Shown piece after piece: positions 38,346 through 47,734 of a stretch of 64,000 nt of DNA (its first letter is position 1; each line of letters starts with the position of its first letter). Source of the DNA: Pseudomonas wayambapalatensis (GTDB lineage Bacteria; Pseudomonadota; Gammaproteobacteria; Pseudomonadales; Pseudomonadaceae); assembly GCA_014268975.2 (NCBI GenBank), contig CP077096.1:305001-369000 (forward strand), written 5' to 3'. Both the position numbers and the translations under genes were made by a program. Under the pieces are notes generated by a model that saw nothing but the letters and a program-made list of their open reading frames with translations, was not told the DNA's origin and ran no database searches.

Positions 38346-38534
38346 ATGAAATCACTGATCACAGCCCTTGCTCTGAGCCTCGCCGCCTTGGCCCCAACCG
38401 CGTTTGCCGACAATCACAATGCGCCGAGTGGTGCAACTACCCGAGGTGTTGCCCCTGTCGTAGGTATGCCGTGCGAGCCGGGATACAAGCTGGTCGGCGA
38501 TGACTGCGTACTCGCCAACATCGGGTTTGAGTAA
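38346..38534 (+). CDS. Small secreted hypothetical protein
   Basis: A 62-residue protein with a signal peptide (MKSLITALALSLAALAPTAFA, likely cleavage after AFA), leaving about 40 residues. The mature part has a PCEPGYKLVGDDCV motif with two cysteines that could form one disulfide. ATG 38346 is preceded by ATGGAGAAA. No known family recognised. It is followed by a hairpin (38561-38583). Confidence 0.7.
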   Translation: MKSLITALALSLAALAPTAFADNHNAPSGATTRGVAPVVGMPCEPGYKLVGDDCVLANIGFE

Positions 38535-38560
38535 ACCCTGGGCGCTTGTCGAGCTCACCT

Positions 38561-38583
38561 GTGCCTGCGTCATTCGCAGGCAC
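38561..38583 (+). terminator. Hairpin between small protein gene and WYL regulator
   Basis: GTGCCTGCG and CGCAGGCAC form a perfect 9-bp stem with a 5-base loop, 26 bases after the small gene and before the convergent WYL regulator. No T tract follows. Confidence 0.45.
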
Positions 38584-38624
38584 ACTCGCGTGTTTCGCAG
38601 CGCGGATGCCTGGTTCGCGCGCCA

Positions 38625-39182
38625 TCAGACCATGTATCGAGCTGCTGCATTACTCAGCGTCTTGTGAATCTCATCTCTCAACGCCTCCGGCTGCTCGACC
38701 ACCACGGCCTCACCCTGGCCCAATACCCACCAGCGCAACGTCCAGCCGTCTTCCACCGTCGCCCGCAATCGATGGCCATGTTGCAGCGCCGTCAACTGCA
38801 TGTTCGCGCTCAACGGCACTTCTCGCAGCTGTCGCGCCAGCTGATCGCTGACCCACGCCTGCAGTTCCAGCCCCGTGCCCTGGCGGGGCTGCTGCGGGTC
38901 GCCGCGCAGGTAGTCCAGCAAGTCAAAATTGCCACGCGGCTCGCCCATGGCGCTGGCCGACCAATGCCAGCCGAATGGAATGCTCTTGTCATTGCGCTCC
39001 AGCGGGAAGATCAGCGACAACTCGTTGAGGTCGCGCTCGACTGTGCGCTTGCTGACATTGAAGCCGACATCGCGCAGTCGCCAGACCAGTTCGGCGCTGG
39101 TGACTCCCGGTGAGCGGCTGGGCAATTGACGCAGCAGCGCCCACTGGCGGCTGAGGGTGGCGCGGGTAGTGGCGAACGGCAA
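38625..39182 (-). CDS. Compact WYL-family transcriptional regulator
   Basis: A 185-residue protein. The N-terminal 65 residues are the helix-turn-helix of YafY/WYL regulators (LVWRLRDVGFNVSKRTVERDL). The C-terminal 80 residues match the WCX wing (LSANMQLTALQHGHRLRATV, then LRWWVLGQGEAVVVEQP). The WYL ligand domain that normally lies between (about 100 residues) seems to be missing, so the total is well short of the usual 230-330. The reading frame is open throughout, so this is an internally shortened but intact gene. Target and ligand unknown. Confidence 0.75.
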   Translation of the reverse strand: MPFATTRATLSRQWALLRQLPSRSPGVTSAELVWRLRDVGFNVSKRTVERDLNELSLIFPLERNDKSIPFGWHWSASAMGEPRGNFDLLDYLRGDPQQPRQGTGLELQAWVSDQLARQLREVPLSANMQLTALQHGHRLRATVEDGWTLRWWVLGQGEAVVVEQPEALRDEIHKTLSNAAARYMV

Positions 39183-39386
39183 AGGGTAACGTCCTTGTCT
39201 AGGCTTGCGGCATTAGCATGGCGGGCACCGCGGCAGATGGCAATTCGCTACTTTGCGCTGAGATCGCGGAACCGCGATTTGGTTGCGTCGAGGTGAATCG
39301 TTCGCGACAGGTTTCGTCGTGTCGTCGCGCAGAATCGCCTCATCACAGTCGAGGTCGGAACTGTGGGACGTTCAATGAGGATGAAC

Positions 39387-40199
39387 ATGTCTGCTGCCAG
39401 CAATATCCATTCGCTGCTCGCCCGTCTCCTGCCCGAGCGCATCGTGCCTGCGCCAGCCATTCCACGGCGACACCTGCGCCTGTTCGCTGGCGTCGGCATG
39501 CCCACCCAGTGGGCGGTGCTGGGTGAGCGCTCTGCGCTGGTGAGCCGTCTGGACGAGGCAGTGGATGTGCAGGCGATCTACACCGACCTGCGGCACCAGG
39601 CACTGGAGGGCAATGCCGCGGTGCTCAACGACCTGGGCTGGATCTGGCTCAATGGCCGCTACTGGCGCGCCGACACGGCGCTGGCCAGCCATCTGCTGCG
39701 CATGGCCGCGTTGCAGGGCAATGCTGCAGCCTGGTTCAACCTGGGGCAGCAGCACTATTTCGGCAAAGGCGTGGCGGTGTGCTATGCCACCGCTGCGGAG
39801 CATTACCGGCATGCTTTCGAGCGGGGGCTGTCGCACGCTGCCGCGGCCCTGGGCGACCTGTACGAGGAAGAAGTCTGCGATGCCGATCAGGACTGGGAGG
39901 TGGACCTGGCCGAGGCTTACCAGTGGTTCCTGCGCGGAGCCCAGCGTGGCGAGGCACGTTGCCGGTTCGAGGTGGGTTACCGGCTGCTGTATGGACTGCA
40001 TGTCGAACCGGATACGCGGGCGGCGCTGTACTGGCTGGAGCTCGCGGCAGGGGCAGGGGTGATGCAGGCGGCCGAGGAACTGGCAGTGCATTTCAGTCGC
40101 CGCGATGGGGCGCGCTACCTGGAGTGGCGCTATCAGGCGATCGCACTGGGCAGCACCCTGGCCTTGACCATGAAGCTGGAGGATCAGGTTCAGTCTTGA
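39387..40199 (+). CDS. Sel1-repeat (TPR-like) protein
   Basis: A 270-residue soluble protein with about four Sel1-like repeats: ALEGNAAVLNDLGWIWLNG, LQGNAAAWFNLGQQHYFGKG, GLSHAAAALGDLYEEE, and RGEARCRFEVGYRLLYG. Such repeats form helical scaffolds for protein contacts. ATG 39387 has GAGG six bases upstream and is preferred to GTG 39363. No signal peptide. Partner and role unknown. Confidence 0.8.
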   Translation: MSAASNIHSLLARLLPERIVPAPAIPRRHLRLFAGVGMPTQWAVLGERSALVSRLDEAVDVQAIYTDLRHQALEGNAAVLNDLGWIWLNGRYWRADTALASHLLRMAALQGNAAAWFNLGQQHYFGKGVAVCYATAAEHYRHAFERGLSHAAAALGDLYEEEVCDADQDWEVDLAEAYQWFLRGAQRGEARCRFEVGYRLLYGLHVEPDTRAALYWLELAAGAGVMQAAEELAVHFSRRDGARYLEWRYQAIALGSTLALTMKLEDQVQS

Positions 40200-40214
40200 G
40201 TCCGGTGGGGTGGT

Positions 40215-40260
40215 GAGGCCTTCGCGGGCGCGTGGGAGCGGGCTTGCCCGCGAAGGCCTC
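40215..40260. repeat. REP element forming a 15-bp perfect dyad
   Basis: GAGGCCTTCGCGGGC and GCCCGCGAAGGCCTC flank GGGAGCGGGCTT. This is a REP element that can act as a hairpin after the Sel1 gene. Confidence 0.8.
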
Positions 40261-40328
40261 GCCGCCGATCCCGACTGTAAACACGCTGTTCATCGCCCCC
40301 GGTTGACGAGGGGGGGAGGGCTGGGCGT

Positions 40329-40356
40329 ATATTGATAGTTAGCAAACTATGAATAT
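40329..40356. promoter_or_regulatory. Candidate MarR operator
   Basis: ATATT-G-ATAGTT, AGCA, AACTAT-G-AATAT: a 28-base dyad symmetric except for the central spacer and one pair of Gs. It lies 15 bases upstream of the MarR start, the classic place for an autorepressor site. The sequence is close to typical MarR-family boxes. Confidence 0.65.
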
Positions 40357-40371
40357 CCTCGGTTCCTCCAT

Positions 40372-40815
40372 ATGACACTCGATGCACTGCACCTGAAAGT
40401 CAGCAGCGGCATGGTCGTTGCCGGTCGTCACTGGCGACGCATCTGCCATGCGGCGCTGACCGGCTATGGCATCTCCGAGGCCTGCGCGGTGCCGTTGCTG
40501 ATGATCGTGCGCCTGGGCGATGGCGTGCATCAGGTGGCCGTGGCCCAGGCCGCCGGCCTGGAAAGCCCGTCGCTGGTGCGTCTGCTCGACCAACTGTGCA
40601 AGGCCGGGCTGGTGTGCCGCACCGAGGATCCGCTCGACCGACGCGCCAAGGCGCTGAGCCTGACCGCCGAAGGACGTACCCTGGCCGAATCCATCGAGCG
40701 CGAGCTGGTGCGCCTGCGTCGCGAGGTGTTGCATGGCATCTCGGCTGCCGACCTGGAAGCGACCCTGCGGGTGATCCGTGCCTTCGAAGTCGCTGCACAG
40801 GGGACGTCGGCGTGA
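40372..40815 (+). CDS. MarR-family transcriptional regulator
   Basis: A 147-residue MarR protein. The winged helix-turn-helix is visible: VAVAQAAGLESPSLVRLLDQL (recognition helix) and the wing CRTEDPLDRRAKALSLT with the conserved DxRxK pattern. It opens an aromatic-acid-type efflux operon and overlaps the next start by four bases (GTGA). It probably represses the operon until a phenolic or aromatic-acid ligand binds. Confidence 0.92.
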   Translation: MTLDALHLKVSSGMVVAGRHWRRICHAALTGYGISEACAVPLLMIVRLGDGVHQVAVAQAAGLESPSLVRLLDQLCKAGLVCRTEDPLDRRAKALSLTAEGRTLAESIERELVRLRREVLHGISAADLEATLRVIRAFEVAAQGTSA

Positions 40816-42899
40816 ACGGCTTCTTCAGTTCAGTGCCGCCTGCCCGCGACTGGTTCTACGGCGTGCGTACCTTCGCCGCGTCGATGATTGCCCTGTACAT
40901 CGCCTTGCTGATGCAGCTGCCGCGCCCCTACTGGGCGATGGCCACGGTCTACATCGTGTCCAGCCCCTTCGTCGGCCCCACCAGTTCCAAGGCGCTGTAC
41001 CGCGCAGTCGGCACGCTGCTCGGTGCGGGTGGTGCGGTGCTGCTGGTGCCGCCGCTGGTGCAGTCGCCCTTGTTGCTGAGCATCGCCATCGCCCTGTGGA
41101 CCGGCACCTTGCTGTTTCTCTCGCTGAACCTGCGCACGGCCAACAACTACATGCTGATGCTGGCCGGCTACACCTTGCCGATGATTGCCCTGGCCGTGGT
41201 CGACAACCCGCTCGCGGTGTTCGATGTCGCCTCTTCGCGGGCCCAGGAAATCTGCCTTGGCATCGTCTGCGCCGCCGTGGTGGGAGCGATATTCTGGCCG
41301 CGTCGTCTGGCGCCGGTGGTGATGGGCGCCACGGGCACCTGGTTTGGCGAGGCGATCCGCTACAGCGATCTGTACCTGAGCCGAGAAGCTGTGGCCGACA
41401 AGGTCGCGGGTTTGCGCGGCTCGATGGTTGCCACCTTCAACAGCCTGGAGCTGATGATCGGCCAGCTCGGCCACGAAGGCGCCGGCCCGCACACCGTGAA
41501 GAACGCCCGCGAGCTGCGCGGCCGGATGATTCACCTGCTGCCGGTGATGGATGCCCTCGACGACGCGCTGGTCGCCCTCGAAGGTCGCGCGCCGGAGCAA
41601 TTTGCACAGGTCCAGCCGCTGCTGGCATCGGCCCGCGAGTGGCTCAAGGGCACCGCCGACAGCGCTTCGGTTGCGCGCTGGACCGCGCTGCACGAGCAGA
41701 TCGACCGCCTGCAACCGCGCGCCGATGCGCTCGACCAGCGCCACGCCCTGCTGCTGTCCAACGCCCTCTACCGCCTCAGCGAATGGCTCGATCTCTGGCA
41801 GGACTGCTGCACCCTGCAGCATGCACTGCGCCTGGACGACACCAAGCCCTGGCGGGCGGTCTACCGTCATTGGCGGCTGGGCCGCCTGACGCCATTCTTC
41901 GACCGCGGCCTGATGCTGTATTCGGTGTTCTCCACCGTCACCGCGATCGTCGTCGCCTGTGGCCTGTGGATCGGGCTGGGGTGGAACGACGGCGCCAGTG
42001 CCGTGATCCTCGCCGCCGTGGCCTGCAGCTTCTTTGCGGCGATGGACGACCCAGCGCCGCAGATCTACCGCTTTTTCTTCTGGACGCTGATGTCGGTGAT
42101 CTTCTCCAGCGTCTATCTGTTCCTGGTGCTGCCGAACCTGCACGACTTCCCGATGCTGGTGCTGGCATTCGCCGTACCCTTCATCGTGGTTGGCACCCTC
42201 ACCGTGCAGCCGCGCTTCTACCTCGGCACCCTGCTGACCATCGTCAACACCTCGACCTTCATCAGCATCCAGGGCGCCTACGACGCCGACTTCTTCACCT
42301 TCCTCAATGCCAACCTGGCAGGCCCGGTGGGGCTGCTGTTTGCCTTCATCTGGACCCTGGTGGTGCGCCCGTTCGGTGTGGAGCTGGCCGCCAAGCGCAT
42401 GACCCGCTTCGCCTGGCGCGACATCGTCGAGATGACCGAGCCTGCGACCTTGGCTGAACAGCGCAAGGTAGGCGTGCAGATGCTCGATCGCCTGATGCAG
42501 CATCTGCCGCGCCTGTCGCAGACCGGCCAGGACAGCGGCATCGCCCTGCGCGACCTGCGTGTGGGCCTGAACCTGCTCGACCTGCTGGCCTACATGCCGC
42601 GTGTGGGCCAGCAAGCCCGTGAGCGCCTGCAGACCGTCATCGAAGAAGTCGGCGGCCATTACTCAAGCTGCCTGCGTGCCGGCGAGCGTTTGCACGCACC
42701 TGCAGCGCTGCTGCGCAACATGGAGCGGGCACGCCTGGCGTTGGCGCCTGACCAACTGAACGAGCGCGGCGAGCCCCGTGTCCACCTGCTGCATGCCCTG
42801 GCCGGCTTGCGCCTGGCACTGTTGCCGGGCGTCGAGGTGATGCTCGAGCCGGTCGAACAACCGCAACTGCCACCTGGAATCGACGGAGCGCCGCTGTGA
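40812..42899 (+). CDS. FUSC-family inner-membrane efflux protein (AaeB-like)
   Basis: A 695-residue protein with two clusters of membrane helices (about 20-170 and 365-520), each followed by a soluble helical region. This is the standard FUSC/AaeB layout for aromatic carboxylic acid or fusaric acid efflux. Motifs include LPRPYWAMATVYIVSSPFVG near the N terminus. GTG 40812 overlaps the MarR stop. The stop overlaps the next start by four bases. Confidence 0.88.
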   Translation: MNGFFSSVPPARDWFYGVRTFAASMIALYIALLMQLPRPYWAMATVYIVSSPFVGPTSSKALYRAVGTLLGAGGAVLLVPPLVQSPLLLSIAIALWTGTLLFLSLNLRTANNYMLMLAGYTLPMIALAVVDNPLAVFDVASSRAQEICLGIVCAAVVGAIFWPRRLAPVVMGATGTWFGEAIRYSDLYLSREAVADKVAGLRGSMVATFNSLELMIGQLGHEGAGPHTVKNARELRGRMIHLLPVMDALDDALVALEGRAPEQFAQVQPLLASAREWLKGTADSASVARWTALHEQIDRLQPRADALDQRHALLLSNALYRLSEWLDLWQDCCTLQHALRLDDTKPWRAVYRHWRLGRLTPFFDRGLMLYSVFSTVTAIVVACGLWIGLGWNDGASAVILAAVACSFFAAMDDPAPQIYRFFFWTLMSVIFSSVYLFLVLPNLHDFPMLVLAFAVPFIVVGTLTVQPRFYLGTLLTIVNTSTFISIQGAYDADFFTFLNANLAGPVGLLFAFIWTLVVRPFGVELAAKRMTRFAWRDIVEMTEPATLAEQRKVGVQMLDRLMQHLPRLSQTGQDSGIALRDLRVGLNLLDLLAYMPRVGQQARERLQTVIEEVGGHYSSCLRAGERLHAPAALLRNMERARLALAPDQLNERGEPRVHLLHALAGLRLALLPGVEVMLEPVEQPQLPPGIDGAPL

Positions 42900-43108
42900 T
42901 CGGTGAACTGGATATCAGCGGGGTGTTCCTGCCCACGCTGCTGGTGATGATGTTTGCCACCTACCTGCTGTTCCTGGGCGTGCACGCTGTGCTGGTGCGC
43001 CTGCATTTCTACCGCCTGGTCTGGCACCGGGCGTTGTTCAACGTTGCCCTCTACGCCGTACTGCTGGGTGCGGTGGATCACTTTTGCCGAAGCCTGATGC
43101 TGCCATGA
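42896..43108 (+). CDS. DUF1656 small membrane protein (AaeX-like)
   Basis: A 70-residue protein with two membrane helices (about 10-32 and 47-65). DUF1656 proteins occur in FUSC/HlyD efflux operons as AaeX, of unknown function. It has a GTG start and four-base overlaps on both sides. Confidence 0.88.
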   Translation: MIGELDISGVFLPTLLVMMFATYLLFLGVHAVLVRLHFYRLVWHRALFNVALYAVLLGAVDHFCRSLMLP

Positions 43109-43980
43109 AAAAACCGTTGTTGACCTTGGGCCGTGTGGTCCTGACATTGCTGGTGGTGACCTTCGCGGCCGTGCTGGTCTGGCAGATGGTCGTGTACTAC
43201 ATGTTCGCCCCCTGGACCCGCGACGGCCATATCCGCGCCGACGTGATTCAGATCGCCCCGGATGTGTCCGGGCTGATCCAGAAGGTCGAGGTGCGCGACA
43301 ACCAGGTGGTCAAGCGTGGTGACGTGCTGTTCACCATCGACCAGGACCGCTTCGGCCTGGCCTTGCGCCAGGCCCGGGCGACCCTGGCCGAGCGCGAGGA
43401 AACCCTGGCCCAGGCCGCCCGCGAAACCCGGCGCAATCGCAAGCTGGGCAACCTGGTGGCGGCCGAGCAGCTCGAAGAGAGCCAGTCGCGCGAGGCCCGT
43501 GCCCGCTCGGCGGTGAGCGAGGCACAGGTGGCGGTCGATACCGCCCAGCTCAACCTCGACCGTTCGGTGGTGCGCAGCCCGGTGGATGGCTACCTCAACG
43601 ACCGCGCCCCGCGTGCCCATGAGTTCGTCACGGCGGGCCGGCCAGTGCTGTCGGTGGTCGACAGTGCCTCGTACCATGTCGATGGCTATTTCGAGGAAAC
43701 CAAGCTCAGTGGCATCCATGTCGGCGATGCCGTGGACATCCGCGTGATGGGCGATGACACACGCCTGCGCGGCCATGTCGAAAGCCTGTCGGCAGGGATC
43801 GAGGACCGTGACCGCGTCAGTGGCGCCAACCTGTTGCCCAACGTCAACCCGGCGTTCAGCTGGGTGCGCCTGGCCCAGCGGATCCCGGTGCGCATCGCCT
43901 TCGATGAGGTGCCGGCAGATTTCCGCATGATCGCCGGGCGTACCGCGACAGTGTCGATCATCGAGGGCCCGCGGCCATGA
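43105..43980 (+). CDS. HlyD-family efflux periplasmic adaptor (AaeA-like)
   Basis: A 291-residue membrane fusion protein. It has one N-terminal membrane helix (about 10-30), APWTRDGHIRADVIQIAPDV (standard for EmrA/AaeA adaptors), a coiled coil (about 90-150) and a closing barrel with VRSPVDGYL. ATG 43105 overlaps the DUF1656 stop. It links the FUSC pump to the outer-membrane factor encoded next. Confidence 0.92.
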   Translation: MKKPLLTLGRVVLTLLVVTFAAVLVWQMVVYYMFAPWTRDGHIRADVIQIAPDVSGLIQKVEVRDNQVVKRGDVLFTIDQDRFGLALRQARATLAEREETLAQAARETRRNRKLGNLVAAEQLEESQSREARARSAVSEAQVAVDTAQLNLDRSVVRSPVDGYLNDRAPRAHEFVTAGRPVLSVVDSASYHVDGYFEETKLSGIHVGDAVDIRVMGDDTRLRGHVESLSAGIEDRDRVSGANLLPNVNPAFSWVRLAQRIPVRIAFDEVPADFRMIAGRTATVSIIEGPRP

Positions 43981-45395
43981 AGCGCCTGATGCTGGCAGGG
44001 CTGGCGCTGTCGCTGGGGGCCTGCGCCATGGTCGGCCCCGACTACCAGGTGCCCGAGGATGCCGCGGTGCAGCGCAGCGACCTGAACGGCCCGTTGCGCC
44101 AGGATGCCGCGAGCGTGGTGTCGGCACCGGTGCCGGATGATTGGTGGCAGTTGTACCAGGACCCGCGCCTCAATGCGCTGGTGCGCCAGGCGTTGAGCGC
44201 CAATACCGAGTTGCGCGTGGCGGCGGCGAACATCGCCAAGGCCCGCGCGCAGGTCGAGGTCGCCGAGTCGCAGGGGGGCTTCAGCGGCGGCGCTAAGGCC
44301 GGTGCCCAGCGTCTGCAGGAGTCCGGCGAAGCGTTCCTGCTGCCGGAGAAAGTCCCGGTGGCCAACATCGGCGAGGCAATTCTCAGCGCCTCGTACCAGT
44401 TTGACCTGTGGGGCACCTTCAAGCGCGGCACCGAAGCTGCCAAGGCCAATGCCGACGCGGTGCAGGCAGCCGCCGACACCGCTCGCATCACCCTGGTGGC
44501 CGATGTGGTCAAGGCCTACACCCAGGTGTGCTCGGCCAATGAGGAGTACCACATCGCCCGCGAATCGCTCGACCTGCAGCAGCAGAGCGTGCAGTTGAAC
44601 CAGCGCCTGCGCGATGCCGGCCGTGGCGACGAGACCCTCGTCACTCGCTCGCAGACCCAGTTCAAGTCGTTGCGCGCCGAGCTGCCGCGCTTCAAGGCAG
44701 AGCGCGAGGCTGGGCTCTATACCCTCGCCGCATTGCTGGCCAAACCGGTCGACCAGTTGCCGCCTGGCACCGCCGAGTGCGCCGAGCTGCCGCATCTGGC
44801 CCAACTGATTCCGGTGGGCGATGGCGCGGCGCTGCTCAAGCGCCGTCCCGACGTGCGTCAGGCCGAGCGCCAACTGGCGGCTGCCACCGCGACCATTGGC
44901 GTGGCCACCGGCGCCCTGTATCCGAACATCAGCATTGGCGCCCAGGTCGGCACCATCGGCATTCTTGATAACCTCGGCGAGCCTTCGACCAACCGCTGGG
45001 GCTTCGGCCCGCAGATCAGCTGGGCCATCCCCACCAACGGCACCCGCGCCCGGATCCGCGAAGCCGAAGCCTCGACCCAGGCCGCGCTGGCGCATTTCGA
45101 TGGCGTGGTGCTCAACGCCATCCGCGAAACCCAGACCCGCCTGGCGCAGTACAGCGCCCTGTTGGACCGTCGCGATGCCTTGGCCGACGCCGAGCGTTCG
45201 GCGCAGGAAGCGGCCGACCAGACCCATCGCCGCTATGAGGCCGGGCGCGAGTCGTTCCTCGCCGACCTGCAGGCGACCCGCGCCTACACCGACGTGCGTG
45301 CGCAACTGGCGGCAGCCAATACCCAGGTGGCGATGGGACAGATCGGCGTGTTCCTGGCGCTGGGTGGTGGCTGGAAGGCCACAGCGGGGCAGTGA
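43977..45395 (+). CDS. RND/MFP-type outer-membrane lipoprotein (OprM/NodT family)
   Basis: A 472-residue outer-membrane factor with a lipobox (LSLGAC, Cys16). It has the two-fold OEP repeat typical of OprM: LNALVRQALSANTELRVAAANI and RRPDVRQAERQLAAATATIG. It closes the efflux operon and overlaps HlyD by four bases (ATGA). Together the five genes form a tripartite aromatic-compound efflux system under MarR control. Confidence 0.92.
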   Translation: MKRLMLAGLALSLGACAMVGPDYQVPEDAAVQRSDLNGPLRQDAASVVSAPVPDDWWQLYQDPRLNALVRQALSANTELRVAAANIAKARAQVEVAESQGGFSGGAKAGAQRLQESGEAFLLPEKVPVANIGEAILSASYQFDLWGTFKRGTEAAKANADAVQAAADTARITLVADVVKAYTQVCSANEEYHIARESLDLQQQSVQLNQRLRDAGRGDETLVTRSQTQFKSLRAELPRFKAEREAGLYTLAALLAKPVDQLPPGTAECAELPHLAQLIPVGDGAALLKRRPDVRQAERQLAAATATIGVATGALYPNISIGAQVGTIGILDNLGEPSTNRWGFGPQISWAIPTNGTRARIREAEASTQAALAHFDGVVLNAIRETQTRLAQYSALLDRRDALADAERSAQEAADQTHRRYEAGRESFLADLQATRAYTDVRAQLAAANTQVAMGQIGVFLALGGGWKATAGQ

Positions 45396-45424
45396 GTAGC
45401 ACCGCGTCGTGGTATTGGTGAGTT

Positions 45425-45449
45425 TGTAGGAGCGGGCTTGCCCGCGAAG
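45425..45449 (+). repeat. REP element
   Basis: TGTAGGAGCGGGCTTGCCCG with CGAA following, in the gap after the efflux operon. It is the same core as the other REPs in the window. Confidence 0.8.
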
Positions 45450-45641
45450 CAGGCGCCGCGATTCCACGGTCACACCGCATGGGAAACGTTTGCGCATTTC
45501 CCGGTCCGACACTCAAGTATTCCCCCGCGACGCCGATCTATTAGCACCAGCGTCCCGGAAGAGGACGCGATTTCCCGTTCAATATGAAGCGGGTGGTCAG
45601 CGTGATCAGGACGATCCCGGCCTCTTGCCAGGAGCTTCGCA

Positions 45642-47618
45642 ATGTCTCGACCCCGTGCCCGGATTGCCTCGCAACTCGGCATCGCCCTCGCCATCGTGCT
45701 GGCGCTGGTGATCACCGGCAGTACCCTGTTCGCCCTGCGCTCGCTGGACGACGCCAACCTCGCCACCCGCCAGCAACACCTGGCCAGTGAAGCGCGGCTG
45801 CTGGCCGACCAGCTCGACACCTTCCACGGCTCGCTCAAGGACAACACCCAGCGCCTGAGTGGCCTGTTCGAGCGCCGTTTCGCCTCGGGCCTGTCGCTGC
45901 ATGCCGGCGAGACCGTGCAGGTAGCCGGCCAGGCCACGCCCGCCCTGTACCTGGGCGACCAGCTGATGAACAACGACTTCAGGGTCGTCGATGAATTCCA
46001 GCAGATGACTGCCGGCATCGCGACGCTGTTCGTGCGCAGCGGCGATGACTTCGTGCGCATCACCACCAACCTCAAGAAGCAGGACGGCAGCCGCGCCATC
46101 GGCACGCAGCTGGATCGCCAGCACCCGGCCTACGCCAAGCTGCTCGCCGGGCAGATGTATGTAGGGCGTGCGCTGCTGTTCGACCGCAACTACATGACCC
46201 GCTACGTGCCGGTGAGCGATGCCAGCGGCCGGGTGATCGCCGTGCTGTTCGTCGGCTTCGACTACACCGATGCGCAGAATGCGCAGTTCGCCAATCTCAA
46301 GCGCTTCCGCATCGGCCAGACCGGCTCGCTGGCGCTGCTCGACAACCAGGGGCAGTGGCTGGTGCCGCCTGCGGGCGTGGCCGATCCGCAGGCTGCGGTT
46401 GCCGCAGTGGCCGGCCTGGGCGACAAGGGCCGCTTCTGGACCAACGGCCAGCAGCAACTGTTCAGCGTGGTCGAACCCTTTGCCGAGGGGCCGTGGACTG
46501 TTGTGGCGAGCATGCCCGAGGCGGAAATCCGCGAGGTGACCTGGAGTGTCGGCCTGCGCCTGGCGATCGGCAGCCTGCTGGCGATGGTCCTGGCCGTGCT
46601 CGCCACGCTCTGGCTGCTGCGGCGCAAGCTGCGCCCGCTGGACGACCTGGTGCGCCAGGCCGAAGCCCTGGGCGCGGGTGATCTCAGTGCGCGCCTGGCG
46701 GTGACCAGCGAAGACGAGATTGGCCAATTGGCGCGCAGCTTCAACCAGATGGGGAATGCCCTGGCGACCATGGTCGAGCACATTCGCAGTGCTTCCGAGC
46801 AGGTCAGCGCGCGCTCGCGCTCCCTGGCCGGGCTTTCGTCTGGTGCCTGCGAGGGCATGGAGCAGCAGTCAGGCGAGATCACCAGCATGGCTGGCGCCGT
46901 CGAGGAGTTCAGCGCCACGTCGATGAACATCGCCGAGAACATGGCCGGCACCGAGCGCATGGCCCAGGACAACGCCCAGCAGACGCGCATCGGCCGCAGC
47001 GCCATGGACCAGGCGTCCGTCTCGCTCAAGCAGATCGCCGAGGCGCTGGGCGGCACCGCCACGGTGATGGACAGCCTGGGCGCACGGTCGCAGGAAATCG
47101 GCGGCATCGTCGGGGTCATCACCGCGATTGCCGAGCAGACCAACTTGCTGGCGCTCAACGCCGCCATCGAGGCGGCCCGCGCTGGCGAGCAGGGCCGTGG
47201 TTTCGCCGTGGTCGCCGACGAAGTGCGTGGCCTGGCGGCGCGCACGCGTCAGGCCACCGACGAGATTTCCGGGATGATCGCCAGTATCCAGCAGCAGACC
47301 GGGCATGCCATCAGCACCCTGGAGCAGGGCAATCGCCTGATGCAGGAAGGCCTGGAACGCAACGACAAGGTCGCTGAGGCACTGGCGCGCATCGACGAGC
47401 AGAGCCGCGCGGCGGGCGAGCAGTTCACGGCCATCAGCACTGCGACCCAGGAGCAGAGCAGCACCGCGAACCTGCTCAGCCGTAACCTGCAGAGCATCGC
47501 CCAGGCCAACAGCGAGCAGCACGACGTGGCCAATGAACTGGCGGCCACGGCCAAGGAGCTCGAGGGCCTGGCCGGGCAGTTGCGCCAGGAAGTGGATCGC
47601 TTCCGGGTCGGCGGTTGA
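45642..47618 (+). CDS. Methyl-accepting chemotaxis protein with Cache domain
   Basis: A 658-residue chemoreceptor. Membrane helix 1 lies at about 10-32. A large periplasmic Cache_3-Cache_2-type domain follows (about 35-295; [42 protein letters not shown]). Membrane helix 2 lies near 303-325, then a HAMP domain ([20 protein letters not shown]). The signalling domain has the hairpin tip [20 protein letters not shown] with the invariant [10 protein letters not shown]. It senses a small molecule and feeds the CheA pathway. The ligand is unknown; Cache_3-Cache_2 receptors often bind organic acids. Confidence 0.93.
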   Translation: MSRPRARIASQLGIALAIVLALVITGSTLFALRSLDDANLATRQQHLASEARLLADQLDTFHGSLKDNTQRLSGLFERRFASGLSLHAGETVQVAGQATPALYLGDQLMNNDFRVVDEFQQMTAGIATLFVRSGDDFVRITTNLKKQDGSRAIGTQLDRQHPAYAKLLAGQMYVGRALLFDRNYMTRYVPVSDASGRVIAVLFVGFDYTDAQNAQFANLKRFRIGQTGSLALLDNQGQWLVPPAGVADPQAAVAAVAGLGDKGRFWTNGQQQLFSVVEPFAEGPWTVVASMPEAEIREVTWSVGLRLAIGSLLAMVLAVLATLWLLRRKLRPLDDLVRQAEALGAGDLSARLAVTSEDEIGQLARSFNQMGNALATMVEHIRSASEQVSARSRSLAGLSSGACEGMEQQSGEITSMAGAVEEFSATSMNIAENMAGTERMAQDNAQQTRIGRSAMDQASVSLKQIAEALGGTATVMDSLGARSQEIGGIVGVITAIAEQTNLLALNAAIEAARAGEQGRGFAVVADEVRGLAARTRQATDEISGMIASIQQQTGHAISTLEQGNRLMQEGLERNDKVAEALARIDEQSRAAGEQFTAISTATQEQSSTANLLSRNLQSIAQANSEQHDVANELAATAKELEGLAGQLRQEVDRFRVGG

Positions 47619-47628
47619 CCTGATCGGA

Positions 47629-47651
47629 CCAGGGCTGCGATGCGGCCCTGG
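47629..47651 (+). terminator. Rho-independent terminator after the chemoreceptor
   Basis: CCAGGGC and GCCCTGG form a stem with a 9-base loop, 10 bases past the stop, followed by a TTTTT run at about 47660. Confidence 0.6.
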
Positions 47652-47734
47652 ATGCAAGTTTTTCCGCAACATCGTCGATCCCTTCCTAGACTTGTAAGTC
47701 TCCACGAGAACTGGTCCAGGAAGAGAAGATCGCC

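Noticed and set aside
47619..47734. Glycine riboswitch before gcvP
   Set aside because: The leader is only about 115 bases, mostly taken by a terminator, and shows no glycine aptamer motifs.
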